From: DATFQE01 sp963738205 | GTDB lineage: Bacteria > Actinomycetota > Thermoleophilia > Gaiellales > Gaiellaceae | Direction: 5' to 3' | Assembly: GCA_963738205.1 (NCBI GenBank) | Contig: CAVTVQ010000006.1 | Span: forward strand, 248,001-312,000 | Length of the DNA: 64,000 nucleotides | Shown: piece by piece, positions 38,491-47,375 of the stretch | Numbering within the stretch: the stretch's first letter is position 1 | Layout: every line of letters begins with the position of its first letter | Translations under genes and position numbers: made by a program | The notes under the pieces: generated by a model | The model's database searches: none | Seen by the model: the letters and a program-made list of their open reading frames with translations, nothing else | Told to the model about the DNA's origin: nothing

Positions 38491-39365
38491 CGAGCGGACA
38501 GGACGCCCGGCTCTTCGACCTCGGCTACCGCGGGTACGACGGACCGCGCGAGCGGCCCGCGCGCGCGATCGCCACGTTGGCCGAGTTCACCGCGCGCCGC
38601 GTGCTCGGCCTGGGGCGAGGCGGGCGCCACAAGGTCTTGCCGGTGCTGACGCTCGCGATCGCGTACGTGCCCGCGCTGCTCTCGGTCGCCTTCTCGGTGC
38701 TCCTGAGCGACCTCGCCGTCGACGACCTGATCTCGTACGGCGACTACATGTTCATCATCGGGACGGCGCTCGCCCTGTTCGCGGCGCTGATCGCGCCGGA
38801 GGCGCTCTGTCCCGACCGGCGCAGCGGCATGCTCGGGCTCTACCTCGCCGGACCGCTCGACCGCACGCGCTACGTGGTCGCCAAGGCGGCGGCCGTCATC
38901 ACCGTGATGCTCCTGATCACGCTCGGCCCGCTGCTCTTCATGCTGCTGGCGTTCACCCTCGCCGGCTTCGGCCCGCCCGCCACGGAGATCCCGGAGCTGC
39001 TCCTGCGCATAGCGGCTGCCGGTGTGTCGACCGCGCTGCTCTACGCGTCGCTCTCGCTCGCGGTCTCGAGCTTCACGACCCGCCGGGCTGCGGCCGCGGT
39101 CGGCGTCGTGCTGCTCCTCTTCGTCCCCGCGAGCGTCGTGCGGCCCGCGATCGAGAGCGCCGACGCGCCCGCCGAGCTCGACCTGATCAGCTCACCGTTC
39201 GTCGCGGCCGACCTCGCCTACAGGATCTTCGGCGAGAGCCCCGACGACAGCGAGCCGGTGTCCGAGCTCTCGACCTGGGCCGTCACCGCCGGGCTCGGCG
39301 CGACGATCCTGCTCGGCTTCCTGATCTGCTGGCTCCGCTACCGGCGACTGGAGTCGTTCCGGTGA
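38487..39365 (+). CDS. ABC-2-type permease (first)
   Basis: Membrane subunit (292 aa) with six or more hydrophobic segments. The N-terminal FDLGYRGYDGPRERPARA is a hallmark of this ABC-permease group in actinobacteria. A large charged loop lies at about 100-115 (EALCPDRRSGMLGLYLAGPL). Start GTG overlaps the ATPase stop (GTGA). Substrate unknown. Confidence 0.88.
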   Translation: MTSGQDARLFDLGYRGYDGPRERPARAIATLAEFTARRVLGLGRGGRHKVLPVLTLAIAYVPALLSVAFSVLLSDLAVDDLISYGDYMFIIGTALALFAALIAPEALCPDRRSGMLGLYLAGPLDRTRYVVAKAAAVITVMLLITLGPLLFMLLAFTLAGFGPPATEIPELLLRIAAAGVSTALLYASLSLAVSSFTTRRAAAAVGVVLLLFVPASVVRPAIESADAPAELDLISSPFVAADLAYRIFGESPDDSEPVSELSTWAVTAGLGATILLGFLICWLRYRRLESFR

Positions 39366-40285
39366 CCGCCGAGCCGCGAGTCGTGGCGGACGGCGTCTCG
39401 AAGTGGTTCGGACCGCTCGTGGCCGTCTCCGACGTCAGTTTCGACGTGGGGCCCGGCGTCACGGCCCTGCTCGGGCCGAACGGCGCCGGCAAGTCGACGA
39501 TGTTCCGCATGCTCTGTGGGCTCGCCCGACCCTCGAAGGGCACGGTGCGCGTGCTGGGCCGCGATCCCCGCAGGGACACGGGCGTCTCCCGCCACATCGG
39601 CCTCGTTCCGCAGCAGGAAGGCGTGTTCGAGCCGCTCACCGCCCGCGAGTTCGTGACGCTCTCCGCGACGCTCGAGGGTGTGCCGGAGCCGGGGCGGGCG
39701 GCGGAGGCGGCGCTGGCGCAGATGGATCTCGACCCCGCCGACTCCCGGCGGCTGCCCGCCTACTCGAAGGGGATGAGGCAGCGGGTGAAGGTCGCGCAGG
39801 CGATCGTCCACGACCCGTCCGTGCTCGTCCTGGACGAGCCGCTGACCGGCCTCGACCCGCGGCAGCGCCTCGATATGGTCGCGCTGTTCCGCCGGCTCGG
39901 GGACGAGGGCCGCTGCGTGATCGTGTCCAGCCACGTGCTCGGGGAAGTGGAGCGGCTCGGCTCGCGGGTGCTCGTGATGTCACAGGGCCGGCTGGCAGCA
40001 GCCGGCGATTTCCACGAGCTGCGCGCGCTGATGGACGACCGGCCGCTGCGGATTCGCGTTCGCACCGACCGGCCGCGCGAGCTGGCAGGCGCGCTGCTCG
40101 AGGCGGGAGCGGTGGTCGGCGCGCGACTGGACGGCGACGGCTCGGTGGAGCTCGATGCCACCGACGCCCGCGCGCTCGCCTATGCGATCGCGCCTGTCGC
40201 CCGCGAGCGGGGAGCGCGGCTCTTCGAGGTGCATCCGCTCGATGCCGACCTCGAGGGTGTGTTCCGGTACGTGGTGCAGCGATGA
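39362..40285 (+). CDS. ABC transporter ATP-binding protein (second of pair)
   Basis: ATPase subunit (307 aa). Walker A GPNGAGKST, Q-loop GLVPQQEGVFEP, signature YSKGMRQRVKVAQA, Walker B VLVLDEPLTGLDP and H-loop SSHVLGEV. Resembles the first ATPase of the operon but is clearly distinct in sequence, so the pair may form a heterodimer. GTG start overlaps the preceding stop. Confidence 0.95.
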   Translation: MTAEPRVVADGVSKWFGPLVAVSDVSFDVGPGVTALLGPNGAGKSTMFRMLCGLARPSKGTVRVLGRDPRRDTGVSRHIGLVPQQEGVFEPLTAREFVTLSATLEGVPEPGRAAEAALAQMDLDPADSRRLPAYSKGMRQRVKVAQAIVHDPSVLVLDEPLTGLDPRQRLDMVALFRRLGDEGRCVIVSSHVLGEVERLGSRVLVMSQGRLAAAGDFHELRALMDDRPLRIRVRTDRPRELAGALLEAGAVVGARLDGDGSVELDATDARALAYAIAPVARERGARLFEVHPLDADLEGVFRYVVQR

Positions 40286-41025
40286 GCACCGTTGCGGTGG
40301 CAACAGGTCGTCCGGGAGCACTCGTCTCGCTGCTCGCGCTCTACCGGCTGCTGCTCCGCACGCAGATCTCCGTCCCGCGCCTGCTCGGGATCGGCGGGCT
40401 CGGCGCGCTCGCGATCGTGATCGGCGCCTTCGCCCGTTCAGACCCGAACCCGTCGCAGGCGGCCGCCGATGCGATTTCGTCGTATGGGCTCGGGCTGCTG
40501 GTGCCCCTCGCGGCCCTGTGGCTCGGCACGTCGTCGATCGGCGACCTCGTCGAGGACCGGCTGCTCGTCTACCTCTGGCTGAAGCCCGTGCCGCGCTGGC
40601 AGCTGCCAGCGGCGGCGGTGCTCGCGACGGTCACGGTCGTCCTACCGCTGACGGTGTTGCCGCTGACGGCGTCGGCGCTCGTGGCCGGGGCCGGCGACGT
40701 TGCCTGGGCCACGCCGCTCGCCGCCACCCTGGCTGCGCTCGCGTACTCCGGCTTGTTCGTGGCGGCCGGGTTCTGGTTCCGGCGTGCGGTTTGGTGGGGC
40801 CTCGCCTTCGTCCTGGTCTGGGAGAACCTCGCGAGCTACACCTCGGATGGCGCCGGCCGCTTCACCGTGATCGGCTGGGCGTCGTCGGTCCTGAGCGTGG
40901 TCGACGGGATCGACATCCAGCTTCAGGCAGGCTCCGTGGCCGCCGCTGTCGTCGTCCTGCCCGCGATCGCGATCGCGGGCTGGCTGGCCGCGACGTGGCG
41001 CTACGGCCGCGCCGACGTCGACTAG
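40282..41025 (+). CDS. ABC-2-type permease (second)
   Basis: Membrane subunit (247 aa) with about six hydrophobic segments, including SYGLGLLVPLAALWLGTSSIGDLVEDR, a typical ABC-2 loop. ATG start overlaps the ATPase stop (ATGA). Last gene of the export operon; its stop overlaps the convergent P5C dehydrogenase gene by 4 bp. Confidence 0.85.
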   Translation: MSTVAVATGRPGALVSLLALYRLLLRTQISVPRLLGIGGLGALAIVIGAFARSDPNPSQAAADAISSYGLGLLVPLAALWLGTSSIGDLVEDRLLVYLWLKPVPRWQLPAAAVLATVTVVLPLTVLPLTASALVAGAGDVAWATPLAATLAALAYSGLFVAAGFWFRRAVWWGLAFVLVWENLASYTSDGAGRFTVIGWASSVLSVVDGIDIQLQAGSVAAAVVVLPAIAIAGWLAATWRYGRADVD

Positions 41026-42692
41026 GGCCGGTCGGGCGGCGCGGAGCCGTTGCCGTCGGCGTCGGGCGCCATGAACGGGTAGCGGTAGTCGGTCGGCGGC
41101 ACGAACGTCTCCTTGATCGTGCGCGGGCTGACCCAGCGGATCAGGTTCCACATCGACCCGGCCTTGTCGTTCGTGCCCGAGGCGCGACCGCCGCCGAACG
41201 GCTGCTGGCCGACGACCGCTCCGGTCGGCTTGTCGTTGACGTAGAAGTTCCCGGCCGCGTACTCGAGCGCGTCGTGCGCCTGCTCGATCGCGCCGCGGTC
41301 GTTGGCGAAGACGGCGCCGGTGAGGCCGTAAGGCGCCGTCCGGTCGACGAGCTCGAGCGTGTCCTCCCACTTGTTGTCGGGGTAGACGTAGGCCGTGACG
41401 ATCGGCCCGAAGAGCTCCTCGCGCATCAGCACGTTGTCGGGATCGCGCGTCTCGATCACCGTCGGCTCGATGAAGTAGCCCTCGTCGTTCTGCGCGCCGC
41501 CGCCGACCAGGATCTCGGTCTCGTTGGCGCGCCGCGCGCCCTCGATCGCCTGCTTGTGACCCTCCCAGGCCTTCTGGTCGATCACGGCGCCCATGAAGTT
41601 CTCGAAGTCGGCGACGTCGCCCATCTTGAGCGTCGCGACCTCGTCCGCCAGGCGCTCGCGCAGCTCGGGCCAGGCGCTCGCCGGCGCGTAGACGCGCGAG
41701 GCTGCCGAGCACTTCTGGCCCTGGTACTCGAACGAGCCGCGGATGATCGCTGTGGCGACGGCGTCGACGTCGGCGGACGGGTGGGCGACGATGAAGTCCT
41801 TGCCGCCCGTCTCCCCGACGATGCGCGGGTAGCCCTCGTAGCTCGCGATGTTGTCGCCCACGGTCTTCCACATGCTCTGGAACACCGGCGTCGAGCCGGT
41901 GAAGTGGATGCCCGCCAGCTTCGGGCTGGCGAGAGCGGCGTCGCCGATCTCGGCGCCCGGCCCGTAGACGAGGTTGATCACGCCGTCGGGCAGGCCCGCC
42001 TCCTGGAGTAGGCGCATCGTCCAGTACGCGGAGACCGCCGCGGTCGAGGCGGGCTTCCAGACGACCGTGTTGCCCATCAGCGCAGCGCTCGTGGTCAGGT
42101 TGCCGCCGATCGCGGTGAAGTTGAAGGGGCTGACCGCGAAGACGAAGCCCTCCAGAGGCCGGTACTCCATCCGGTTCCAGACTCCCGGCGACGACACCGG
42201 CTGCTGCTCGTAGATCCGAACGAGGTACTCGACGTTGAACCGCCAGAAGTCGATCAGCTCGGCGGCCGCGTCGATCTCGGCCTGGTAGGCCGTCTTCGAC
42301 TGGTTGAGCATGGTTGCGGCGGTGAGCGTCGAGCGCCAGGGCCCGGAGAGGAGCTCGGCCGCGCGCAGGAAGATCGCGGCGCGCTCCTCCCACGGCATCC
42401 GCGACCACTCGTGCCAGGCTTCGCCGGCGGCGTCGATCGCTTGCTGCACCTCGGCCTTGCCGCCCTGGTGAACGTCCGCCAGCACGTGGTCCTTGCGGTG
42501 AGGCATCACGGCCTCGAACGTCTTGCCGGTCGGAACGTCCTTGCCGCCGATCACGTTCGGGATCTCGAGGCGCTCGCGCTGCATCTCCGCGAGCCGCACA
42601 CGAAGCTCGTTCCGTTCAGGCGATCCGGGCAGGTAGCTCTTGACGGGCTCGTTCTGCGACGTTGGCGGTCTGAAGATTCCCTGGTTGCTCAT
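41022..42692 (-). CDS. pruA: 1-pyrroline-5-carboxylate dehydrogenase
   Basis: NAD-dependent aldehyde dehydrogenase (556 aa) oxidising P5C/glutamate semialdehyde to glutamate in proline catabolism. Substrate and cofactor motifs: SPFNFTAIGGNL, WKPASTAAVSA, HFTGSTPVF, general base Glu in VGETGGKD, catalytic Cys in GQKCSAASR, and QPFGGGRASGTNDKAGS near the C-terminus. The last two are characteristic of the P5CDH group. No proline dehydrogenase gene lies next to it in this window. Confidence 0.95.
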   Translation of the reverse strand: MSNQGIFRPPTSQNEPVKSYLPGSPERNELRVRLAEMQRERLEIPNVIGGKDVPTGKTFEAVMPHRKDHVLADVHQGGKAEVQQAIDAAGEAWHEWSRMPWEERAAIFLRAAELLSGPWRSTLTAATMLNQSKTAYQAEIDAAAELIDFWRFNVEYLVRIYEQQPVSSPGVWNRMEYRPLEGFVFAVSPFNFTAIGGNLTTSAALMGNTVVWKPASTAAVSAYWTMRLLQEAGLPDGVINLVYGPGAEIGDAALASPKLAGIHFTGSTPVFQSMWKTVGDNIASYEGYPRIVGETGGKDFIVAHPSADVDAVATAIIRGSFEYQGQKCSAASRVYAPASAWPELRERLADEVATLKMGDVADFENFMGAVIDQKAWEGHKQAIEGARRANETEILVGGGAQNDEGYFIEPTVIETRDPDNVLMREELFGPIVTAYVYPDNKWEDTLELVDRTAPYGLTGAVFANDRGAIEQAHDALEYAAGNFYVNDKPTGAVVGQQPFGGGRASGTNDKAGSMWNLIRWVSPRTIKETFVPPTDYRYPFMAPDADGNGSAPPDRP

Positions 42693-42717
42693 GCGGCCGA
42701 TTGTAGATTGGCCGGTG

Positions 42718-43185
42718 ATGGCGCCGAGGATGGTTCGCTACGCCGCCGGCGGGTGGGGCGTGGGGGAGCTCTGGTTCGAGGAGGAGCGGTTGGTGTGGGC
42801 CGTGCATCCGCGCAAGGGCCTCGAGCTGCACGGAACGCACCCGCTCGCTGACCGGTTCGCTGCGTACTTCGCAGGCGAGGACGTCTCGTTCGGCGACGTC
42901 GAGCTCGATCTGGAGGAGGAGACCGACTTCGGCCGCCGGTTGGCCGCGGCCTTGCGCGCCGTTCCACGCGGCGAGGTGGTCAGCTACGGGGAGCTGGCCG
43001 AGCTCGCGGGCCGCCGCCGGGCTGCGCGCGCCGCGGGGTCGTTCTGCGCGAGGAACCGCTTCGCGATCGTGATCCCGTGCCATCGCGTCGTCGGCGTGGA
43101 CGGGCTCGGCTCGTTCGGCGATCTGGGGCTCGACTACAAGCGGCGGTTGCTAGCAATGGAGGGCTATGAGCTCCGTTCGCCGTGA
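42718..43185 (+). CDS. ogt: Methylated-DNA-[protein]-cysteine S-methyltransferase
   Basis: Suicide DNA repair alkyltransferase (155 aa) taking the alkyl group from O6-alkylguanine. C-terminal catalytic domain: RAVPRGEVVSYGELAELAG, RAAGSFCARNRFAIVIPCHRVVG (active Cys in PCHR) and LGLDYKRRLLAMEG. The usual helix RAVGxAxxxNP reads RAAGSFCARNR, with Phe-Cys-Ala-Arg in place of the Ala/Asn-Pro. The N-terminal domain is short. ATG at 42718 preferred; GTG at 42715 possible. Confidence 0.92.
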   Translation: MAPRMVRYAAGGWGVGELWFEEERLVWAVHPRKGLELHGTHPLADRFAAYFAGEDVSFGDVELDLEEETDFGRRLAAALRAVPRGEVVSYGELAELAGRRRAARAAGSFCARNRFAIVIPCHRVVGVDGLGSFGDLGLDYKRRLLAMEGYELRSP

Positions 43186-43189
43186 GGCT

Positions 43190-43309
43190 CTGTGCCGCCG
43201 GGCCGCGCTGGACGGCGCGAGGCGGCGTCCTCAGTCGCGCCCGTATGCCTGCGGATACGAACGCTCCCTGCGTCCTTGCCTCGCACCGCCCATCGCACCC
43301 CGACGACGA
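43190..43309 (+). repeat. 120-bp dispersed intergenic repeat, copy 2
   Basis: Ungapped 106/120 match to 26309-26428. It starts 5 bp after the ogt stop and ends 25 bp before the whiA ATG, filling most of the ogt-whiA gap, so it may affect whiA expression. Confidence 0.8.
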
Positions 43310-43334
43310 GGCCCCACGACGAAAGGAGCTCGCC

Positions 43335-44255
43335 ATGGCGCTCTCGGATGAGCTCCGGAACGAGCTGGCCGCGATCGCGCCGCGGCGGGAGTGTTGCCGC
43401 CTGGCCGAGCTGTCCGCGCTCTTCCACAGCGCCGGCGCCGTCCATCTGCTCGGCCGTGGGGAGGTGTCCGTGCACCTCGACGTCTCCAGCCCGGCGGTCG
43501 CGCGGCGCGCGTTCAGCCTGCTGCGCGAGTTCGGCGTCGACTCCGAGATCCGCACGTACCGCCGCCAGTCATTCGAGCGCGGGACGAGGTACCAGCTGCA
43601 TGTCGAAGGAGGTGCGCGCGCCCTGCAGGTGCTGAACGAGGCCGGTGTGCTGACCGCGACCCTCGCGCCCCTCGAGCGGCCGCCGAAGCGGGTTGTGGGG
43701 CGGAGTTGCTGCCGCTCGGCGTACGTCCGCGGCGCGCTGCTCGGCGGCGGCTCGCTGAGTGGCCCGCGCGCGCCGCACCTCGAGCTTCGGACGACGGGTC
43801 TTGCCGGCGCCGAGTTCCTCGTCGAGGTTGCGAGACTCGAGGGCGTCACGCTGCGCGCCGTCGAGCGGCGGGGTCACGGGCTCGCCTACGCGCGCGGATC
43901 CGAGGCGATCGGCGACACGCTCGCCGTGGCCGGCGCGAGCGACGCCGTGCTGGCCTTCCAGGAGCAGATGGTCATGGGCGAGGCCAAGGCGCGCGCCAAC
44001 CGTCTTGCCAACGCCGACCACGCCAACCTCGTGCGGACGAGCCGTGCTGCGCACGTGCAGCTCGAGGCCGTTCGGCGGCTGGCCGATCAGGGCCTGCTCG
44101 AGGGGCTGTCCCCGACGCTACGGGAGATCGCGGAGCTGCGACTGGCGCACCCGTCGCTGTCGCTCAGGGAGCTCGCACTCAAGTGCCGCCCGCCCGCCAC
44201 CAAGGCCTCGGCACACCGCCGAGTGGGCAGGCTGATCCGGCTTGCCGAGCGGTGA
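43335..44255 (+). CDS. whiA: WhiA-family DNA-binding protein
   Basis: Actinobacterial/Firmicute regulator (306 aa) with a LAGLIDADG homing-endonuclease-like N-terminal domain and a C-terminal helix-turn-helix. Landmarks: CCRLAELSALFHSAGAVHL, SCCRSAYVRGALLGGGSL, ANRLANADHANLVRTSRAAHVQLEAVRRL, LSPTLREIAELRLAHPSLSLRELA and the terminal KASAHRRVGRLIRLAE. In Streptomyces it controls sporulation cell division with WhiB; in non-sporulators it acts in cell division. ATG with GGAG 8 nt upstream. The usual neighbours (rapZ, yvcK) are absent here. Confidence 0.95.
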   Translation: MALSDELRNELAAIAPRRECCRLAELSALFHSAGAVHLLGRGEVSVHLDVSSPAVARRAFSLLREFGVDSEIRTYRRQSFERGTRYQLHVEGGARALQVLNEAGVLTATLAPLERPPKRVVGRSCCRSAYVRGALLGGGSLSGPRAPHLELRTTGLAGAEFLVEVARLEGVTLRAVERRGHGLAYARGSEAIGDTLAVAGASDAVLAFQEQMVMGEAKARANRLANADHANLVRTSRAAHVQLEAVRRLADQGLLEGLSPTLREIAELRLAHPSLSLRELALKCRPPATKASAHRRVGRLIRLAER

Positions 44256-44558
44256 ACCGAGCCCACTTATCACTTGCAAGTCCCCTAGTGCTGTCGTCGC
44301 AAAGTGCGCAATACTCCTGGCTAGCGGCGGGTCTGTGCTCGTCCGGCGACGGATTCAGACCCCGTCCGTCGCCAAGGTCCGGAGCGCGGTTCAACTGGAG
44401 GGGGAGGTCGTCCTCGGAGCTTCCCCTCCGGCCCGCCGCTTAGACGCCCGCCAATCCGGCCGCGCTGCGCGCCGGCCATGACGATTCGCGGTCGATTCAG
44501 CACCTAACGGCCTGCGTTCGTGAGCGAGCACGAGCAAGCTCGCACTCGCGGCGCCCTT

Positions 44559-44584
44559 GGGGTCAGATCTTGCGTTGCCCCATC
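44559..44584. repeat. REP-like repeat, partial copy
   Basis: 23 of 26 bases identical to 1679-1704. The matching right arm of the palindrome is not found downstream, so the copy is truncated or diverged. Confidence 0.65.
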
Positions 44585-44678
44585 AGCCGAGGTGAGGCGA
44601 GGTGCCGGCGGCGAGCGCGACCGTGCCGATGATGGCTACGACGATGGCGGTCAGGAGTGTCCTCATGAATCCGTACAT
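44583..44678 (-). CDS. Possible hydrophobic micropeptide
   Basis: 31 codons from ATG (alternative ATG 12 bp in): a Met-rich start then LLTAIVVAIIGTVALAAG, a clear membrane or signal segment, ending in TSPHLG. Its stop codon lies in the REP-like repeat, so it may be a gene truncated by the repeat. No good ribosome-binding site; may be chance. Confidence 0.25.
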   Translation of the reverse strand: MYGFMRTLLTAIVVAIIGTVALAAGTSPHLG

Positions 44679-44725
44679 CGGCGCCCGTGGGCTCGGTCGC
44701 CTCCCTCGAAGGTGGCGAGGTTCGA

Positions 44726-46249
44726 CTAGCGCTGCGCGGGCTTGCCGACGCGGAACGGCCGGCCGAAGGAGATCGTGGTCCGCTGTGGGTTCATGGCCGG
44801 GGAGAGCCGCACGCCGTACACGTACCAGCCCGGTGTGAGCGGGCGCCGAGCGAAGCGCACGCGCTGAGTCGTGTACGCCTTCGCCGAGCCGGTCGCGCGC
44901 AGGGCACTGTGGTTGCGTGTGAGCGCACGCGTGACGGCCTTACGGTCGAGTCGGGGGCCGTTCAGGCGAAAGATGCCGGCGCGGTATCGAGCCGACTCGT
45001 CGGCCCTGACGCTGAACGACCAGGAGCGGCTCGTCGCCGGCAGCGGCCTCTGCGGGCGGGGGAACGTCGAGCGCGCCCCCAGGACGGCTTCCGTGTGCCG
45101 CCAGGCCCGGGTTCGGCCCGCGCAGCGCCCCTTCGTCTGCGCAAATGTGCCCTTGACGGCCGTGTATGCGGGGCGCTCGCTCCCGTCGGCCCGGAGGAGC
45201 GCCGCCTGCCACCGTTCGAGCACCGGCTCGTCGATGAGGCCGAAGTAGAGGATCGACCGCACGCTGGGGTCGCACGCGAGATAGGGGATGAGACTGCTGT
45301 AGATCTGCGCCTGCAATCCCTCGTCGGTCGTCTGGACGTTCTCGGCGCCTTCGTAGGCGTGAGCCGCCGTGTCGACGACTCGCACCTGCCAGCCCACCTC
45401 GTCGAGCCGGAACTTGAGCCCACCCGGCCGACCGCCCTCGGCGAAGAGCGGCTGGCGCGTGCCGTGAAAGGCGTCCCAGAACGCCTGCTTGATGCGATCG
45501 AGGTTGGCCACTCCGGCGTTCGGCCACTGGTAACCCTTGAGGAGCGCATCGCGGTTCGAGCGAGGGTAGGGGTGGAAGCTGAGCTCGTCCATGATGGGCT
45601 TGCGGCGGGCGCTGCCTCGGTAGGCGGCGCCCATGTCGCGCAGGCAGCCGACCGGGGAACGGGACACATTGTCCCTAGCCTTCGGGTTGTCGTTCCCACG
45701 CGGAGAGAGGCCGACGCCGATAACGGTGACTCTCGGGTCGACCGCCTTCAGCGCGTCGTACGAGGCAGCGAGCAGCCGCTCGTAGGCGACGCAGGCCGCC
45801 GGCGAGCCGTTGGGGTTGTACTGCGGTTGCCAGAAGCGCGTCTGGTTCGGCTCGTTGCCGACGATGACGTCCTTCACGGTCGGGAACGTCCGCGCCACCT
45901 GCGCAGTGAACGCGGCAAACTGCGCGGCGGCCGGCGCTGAGTTGCCGACCGCCCTCGGGTTCGCGAGGTCGATCGAGAGGATCACGCGGATCCCGCGCGC
46001 CTGAGCGAACGGGAGCATGCGCTCGATCTCCTGCTGCTCGCGAATCGTCGTCGGCGCGGCGGGGTCCCAGGAGATCGTGACGCGCACCTCGGTCAGGCCG
46101 ACATCTCTCATCCGGTCCAGGAAGTGCCCGGGATCGGCGCCCCTGACGCCGTCCTCGACCACGCCAACCTGGACGTCGGCGGCAGCAGGGCCGGCGAGCG
46201 CAAGCGCGGCGCAAACGGCGGCGAGGGTTAGTGCGGCGAGCCTCGTCAT
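44726..46249 (-). CDS. Secreted glycosidase-like protein with C-terminal beta domain
   Basis: 507 residues. Signal peptide (about 1-25), TIM-barrel glycosidase-like domain with ISWDPAAPTTIREQQ, DVIVGNEPNQTRFWQPQ (candidate acid/base Glu), DELSFHPYPR, FRLDEVGWQV (candidate nucleophile Glu) and SILYFGLIDEP, then a C-terminal beta-sandwich of about 120 residues. Paralogue of the lipoprotein at 33078-34223. Likely clan GH-A; substrate unknown. ATG at 46249 gives the signal peptide at once. Confidence 0.82.
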   Translation of the reverse strand: MTRLAALTLAAVCAALALAGPAAADVQVGVVEDGVRGADPGHFLDRMRDVGLTEVRVTISWDPAAPTTIREQQEIERMLPFAQARGIRVILSIDLANPRAVGNSAPAAAQFAAFTAQVARTFPTVKDVIVGNEPNQTRFWQPQYNPNGSPAACVAYERLLAASYDALKAVDPRVTVIGVGLSPRGNDNPKARDNVSRSPVGCLRDMGAAYRGSARRKPIMDELSFHPYPRSNRDALLKGYQWPNAGVANLDRIKQAFWDAFHGTRQPLFAEGGRPGGLKFRLDEVGWQVRVVDTAAHAYEGAENVQTTDEGLQAQIYSSLIPYLACDPSVRSILYFGLIDEPVLERWQAALLRADGSERPAYTAVKGTFAQTKGRCAGRTRAWRHTEAVLGARSTFPRPQRPLPATSRSWSFSVRADESARYRAGIFRLNGPRLDRKAVTRALTRNHSALRATGSAKAYTTQRVRFARRPLTPGWYVYGVRLSPAMNPQRTTISFGRPFRVGKPAQR

Positions 46250-46331
46250 CGCACCTGACTTCGGCGCGTGCGCGTTCGGTCCTCGTCGAGGCACGAAGTA
46301 AACTCGAGGTGGTTACGACCAGGGAGGCTGC

Positions 46332-47375
46332 ATGGCGACGCGGGTTGGAATCAACGGATTCGGGCGGATCGGGCGCAACTTCTTCCGCGCCTACCTGAAG
46401 CGCGACCCGGACTTCGAGGTCGTGGCGATCAACGACCTCGCCTCGCCGGACGTACTCGCGCACATGCTCAAGTACGACTCCACCCACGGCGTGCTGGGGG
46501 CCGAGATCGCGCACGGCGACGGCGAGATCTCGGTCGACGGGACGAGCTACCGCGTCCTCGCCGAGCGCGACCCGTCTGCGCTTCCGTGGAATGAGCTGGG
46601 CGTCGACGTCGTCGTCGAGTCAACGGGGTTCTTCACCGACCGCGACGGCGCCGCGCAACACCTGACGGCAGGTGCGAAGAAGGTGATCATCTCGGCGCCC
46701 GCGACGGATCCCGACCTCACTGTCGTGCTCGGGGTCAACGACGACCAGTACGACCCCGAGCAGCACGACGTCATCTCCAACGCCTCGTGCACCACGAACT
46801 GCGTCGCGCCGATGGCGCGTGTGCTCCTCGACGCCTTCGGGCTCGAGCAGGGCTTCATGACGACGGCCCACGCCTATACGACCGAGCAGCAACTCCAGGA
46901 TCAGATCGCGCTGACCCGCAAGGGCAAGCCCGACCTGCGCCGGATGCGCGCCGCCGCCGTCAACATCATCCCGTCGACCACGGGCGCGGCGAAGGCGACC
47001 GCTCTGGTCATCCCCGAGCTGAAGGGCAAGCTCGACGGCCTGGCGCTGCGGGTGCCCGTGCCGGACGGCAGCATCACCGACCTCGTCTGCGTCCTCTCGC
47101 GGGCGGCGAGCAGGGAGGAGGTCAACGACGCGTTCCGCGGCGCCGCCGGCCAGGACCGCTGGAACGGGATCGTGCAGTACACCGAAGACGCGATCGTCTC
47201 GTCGGACATCGTCGGCAACCCGCACTCGCTGATCGTCGACGGCCAGTCGACGATGGCGAACGGGACGATGGTGAAGGTGCTCGGCTGGTACGACAACGAG
47301 TGGGGCTACAGCTGCCGGCTCGCGGACGTCGTCGAGCGGGTCGCGCAGCGGATCCCCGCCACGACGCCGGCCTAG
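46332..47375 (+). CDS. gap: Glyceraldehyde-3-phosphate dehydrogenase
   Basis: Glycolytic/gluconeogenic tetramer (347 aa) converting glyceraldehyde-3-phosphate to 1,3-bisphosphoglycerate. GINGFGRIGRN binds NAD; Asp in AINDLASP favours NAD over NADP; catalytic Cys in SNASCTTNC; His in TTAHAYT; WYDNEWGYSCRL near the end. GGGAGG 4 nt before ATG. First gene of a gap-pgk-tpiA-gpmI cluster. Confidence 0.97.
   Translation: MATRVGINGFGRIGRNFFRAYLKRDPDFEVVAINDLASPDVLAHMLKYDSTHGVLGAEIAHGDGEISVDGTSYRVLAERDPSALPWNELGVDVVVESTGFFTDRDGAAQHLTAGAKKVIISAPATDPDLTVVLGVNDDQYDPEQHDVISNASCTTNCVAPMARVLLDAFGLEQGFMTTAHAYTTEQQLQDQIALTRKGKPDLRRMRAAAVNIIPSTTGAAKATALVIPELKGKLDGLALRVPVPDGSITDLVCVLSRAASREEVNDAFRGAAGQDRWNGIVQYTEDAIVSSDIVGNPHSLIVDGQSTMANGTMVKVLGWYDNEWGYSCRLADVVERVAQRIPATTPA

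Larger units (their letters stand above)
44256..44725. other. Intergenic region with repeat copy and hairpins
   Basis: 470 bp between whiA and the convergent glycosidase-like gene. It holds a 7-bp hairpin (CGACGGA/TCCGTCG, about 44349-44373), the REP-like half repeat (44559-44584) and a short minus-strand hydrophobic frame. Otherwise nothing recognisable. Confidence 0.6.

Noticed and set aside
41900..42690. 588-residue alternative frame over P5C dehydrogenase
   Set aside because: Out-of-frame reading of a gene with all ALDH catalytic motifs in the other frame.
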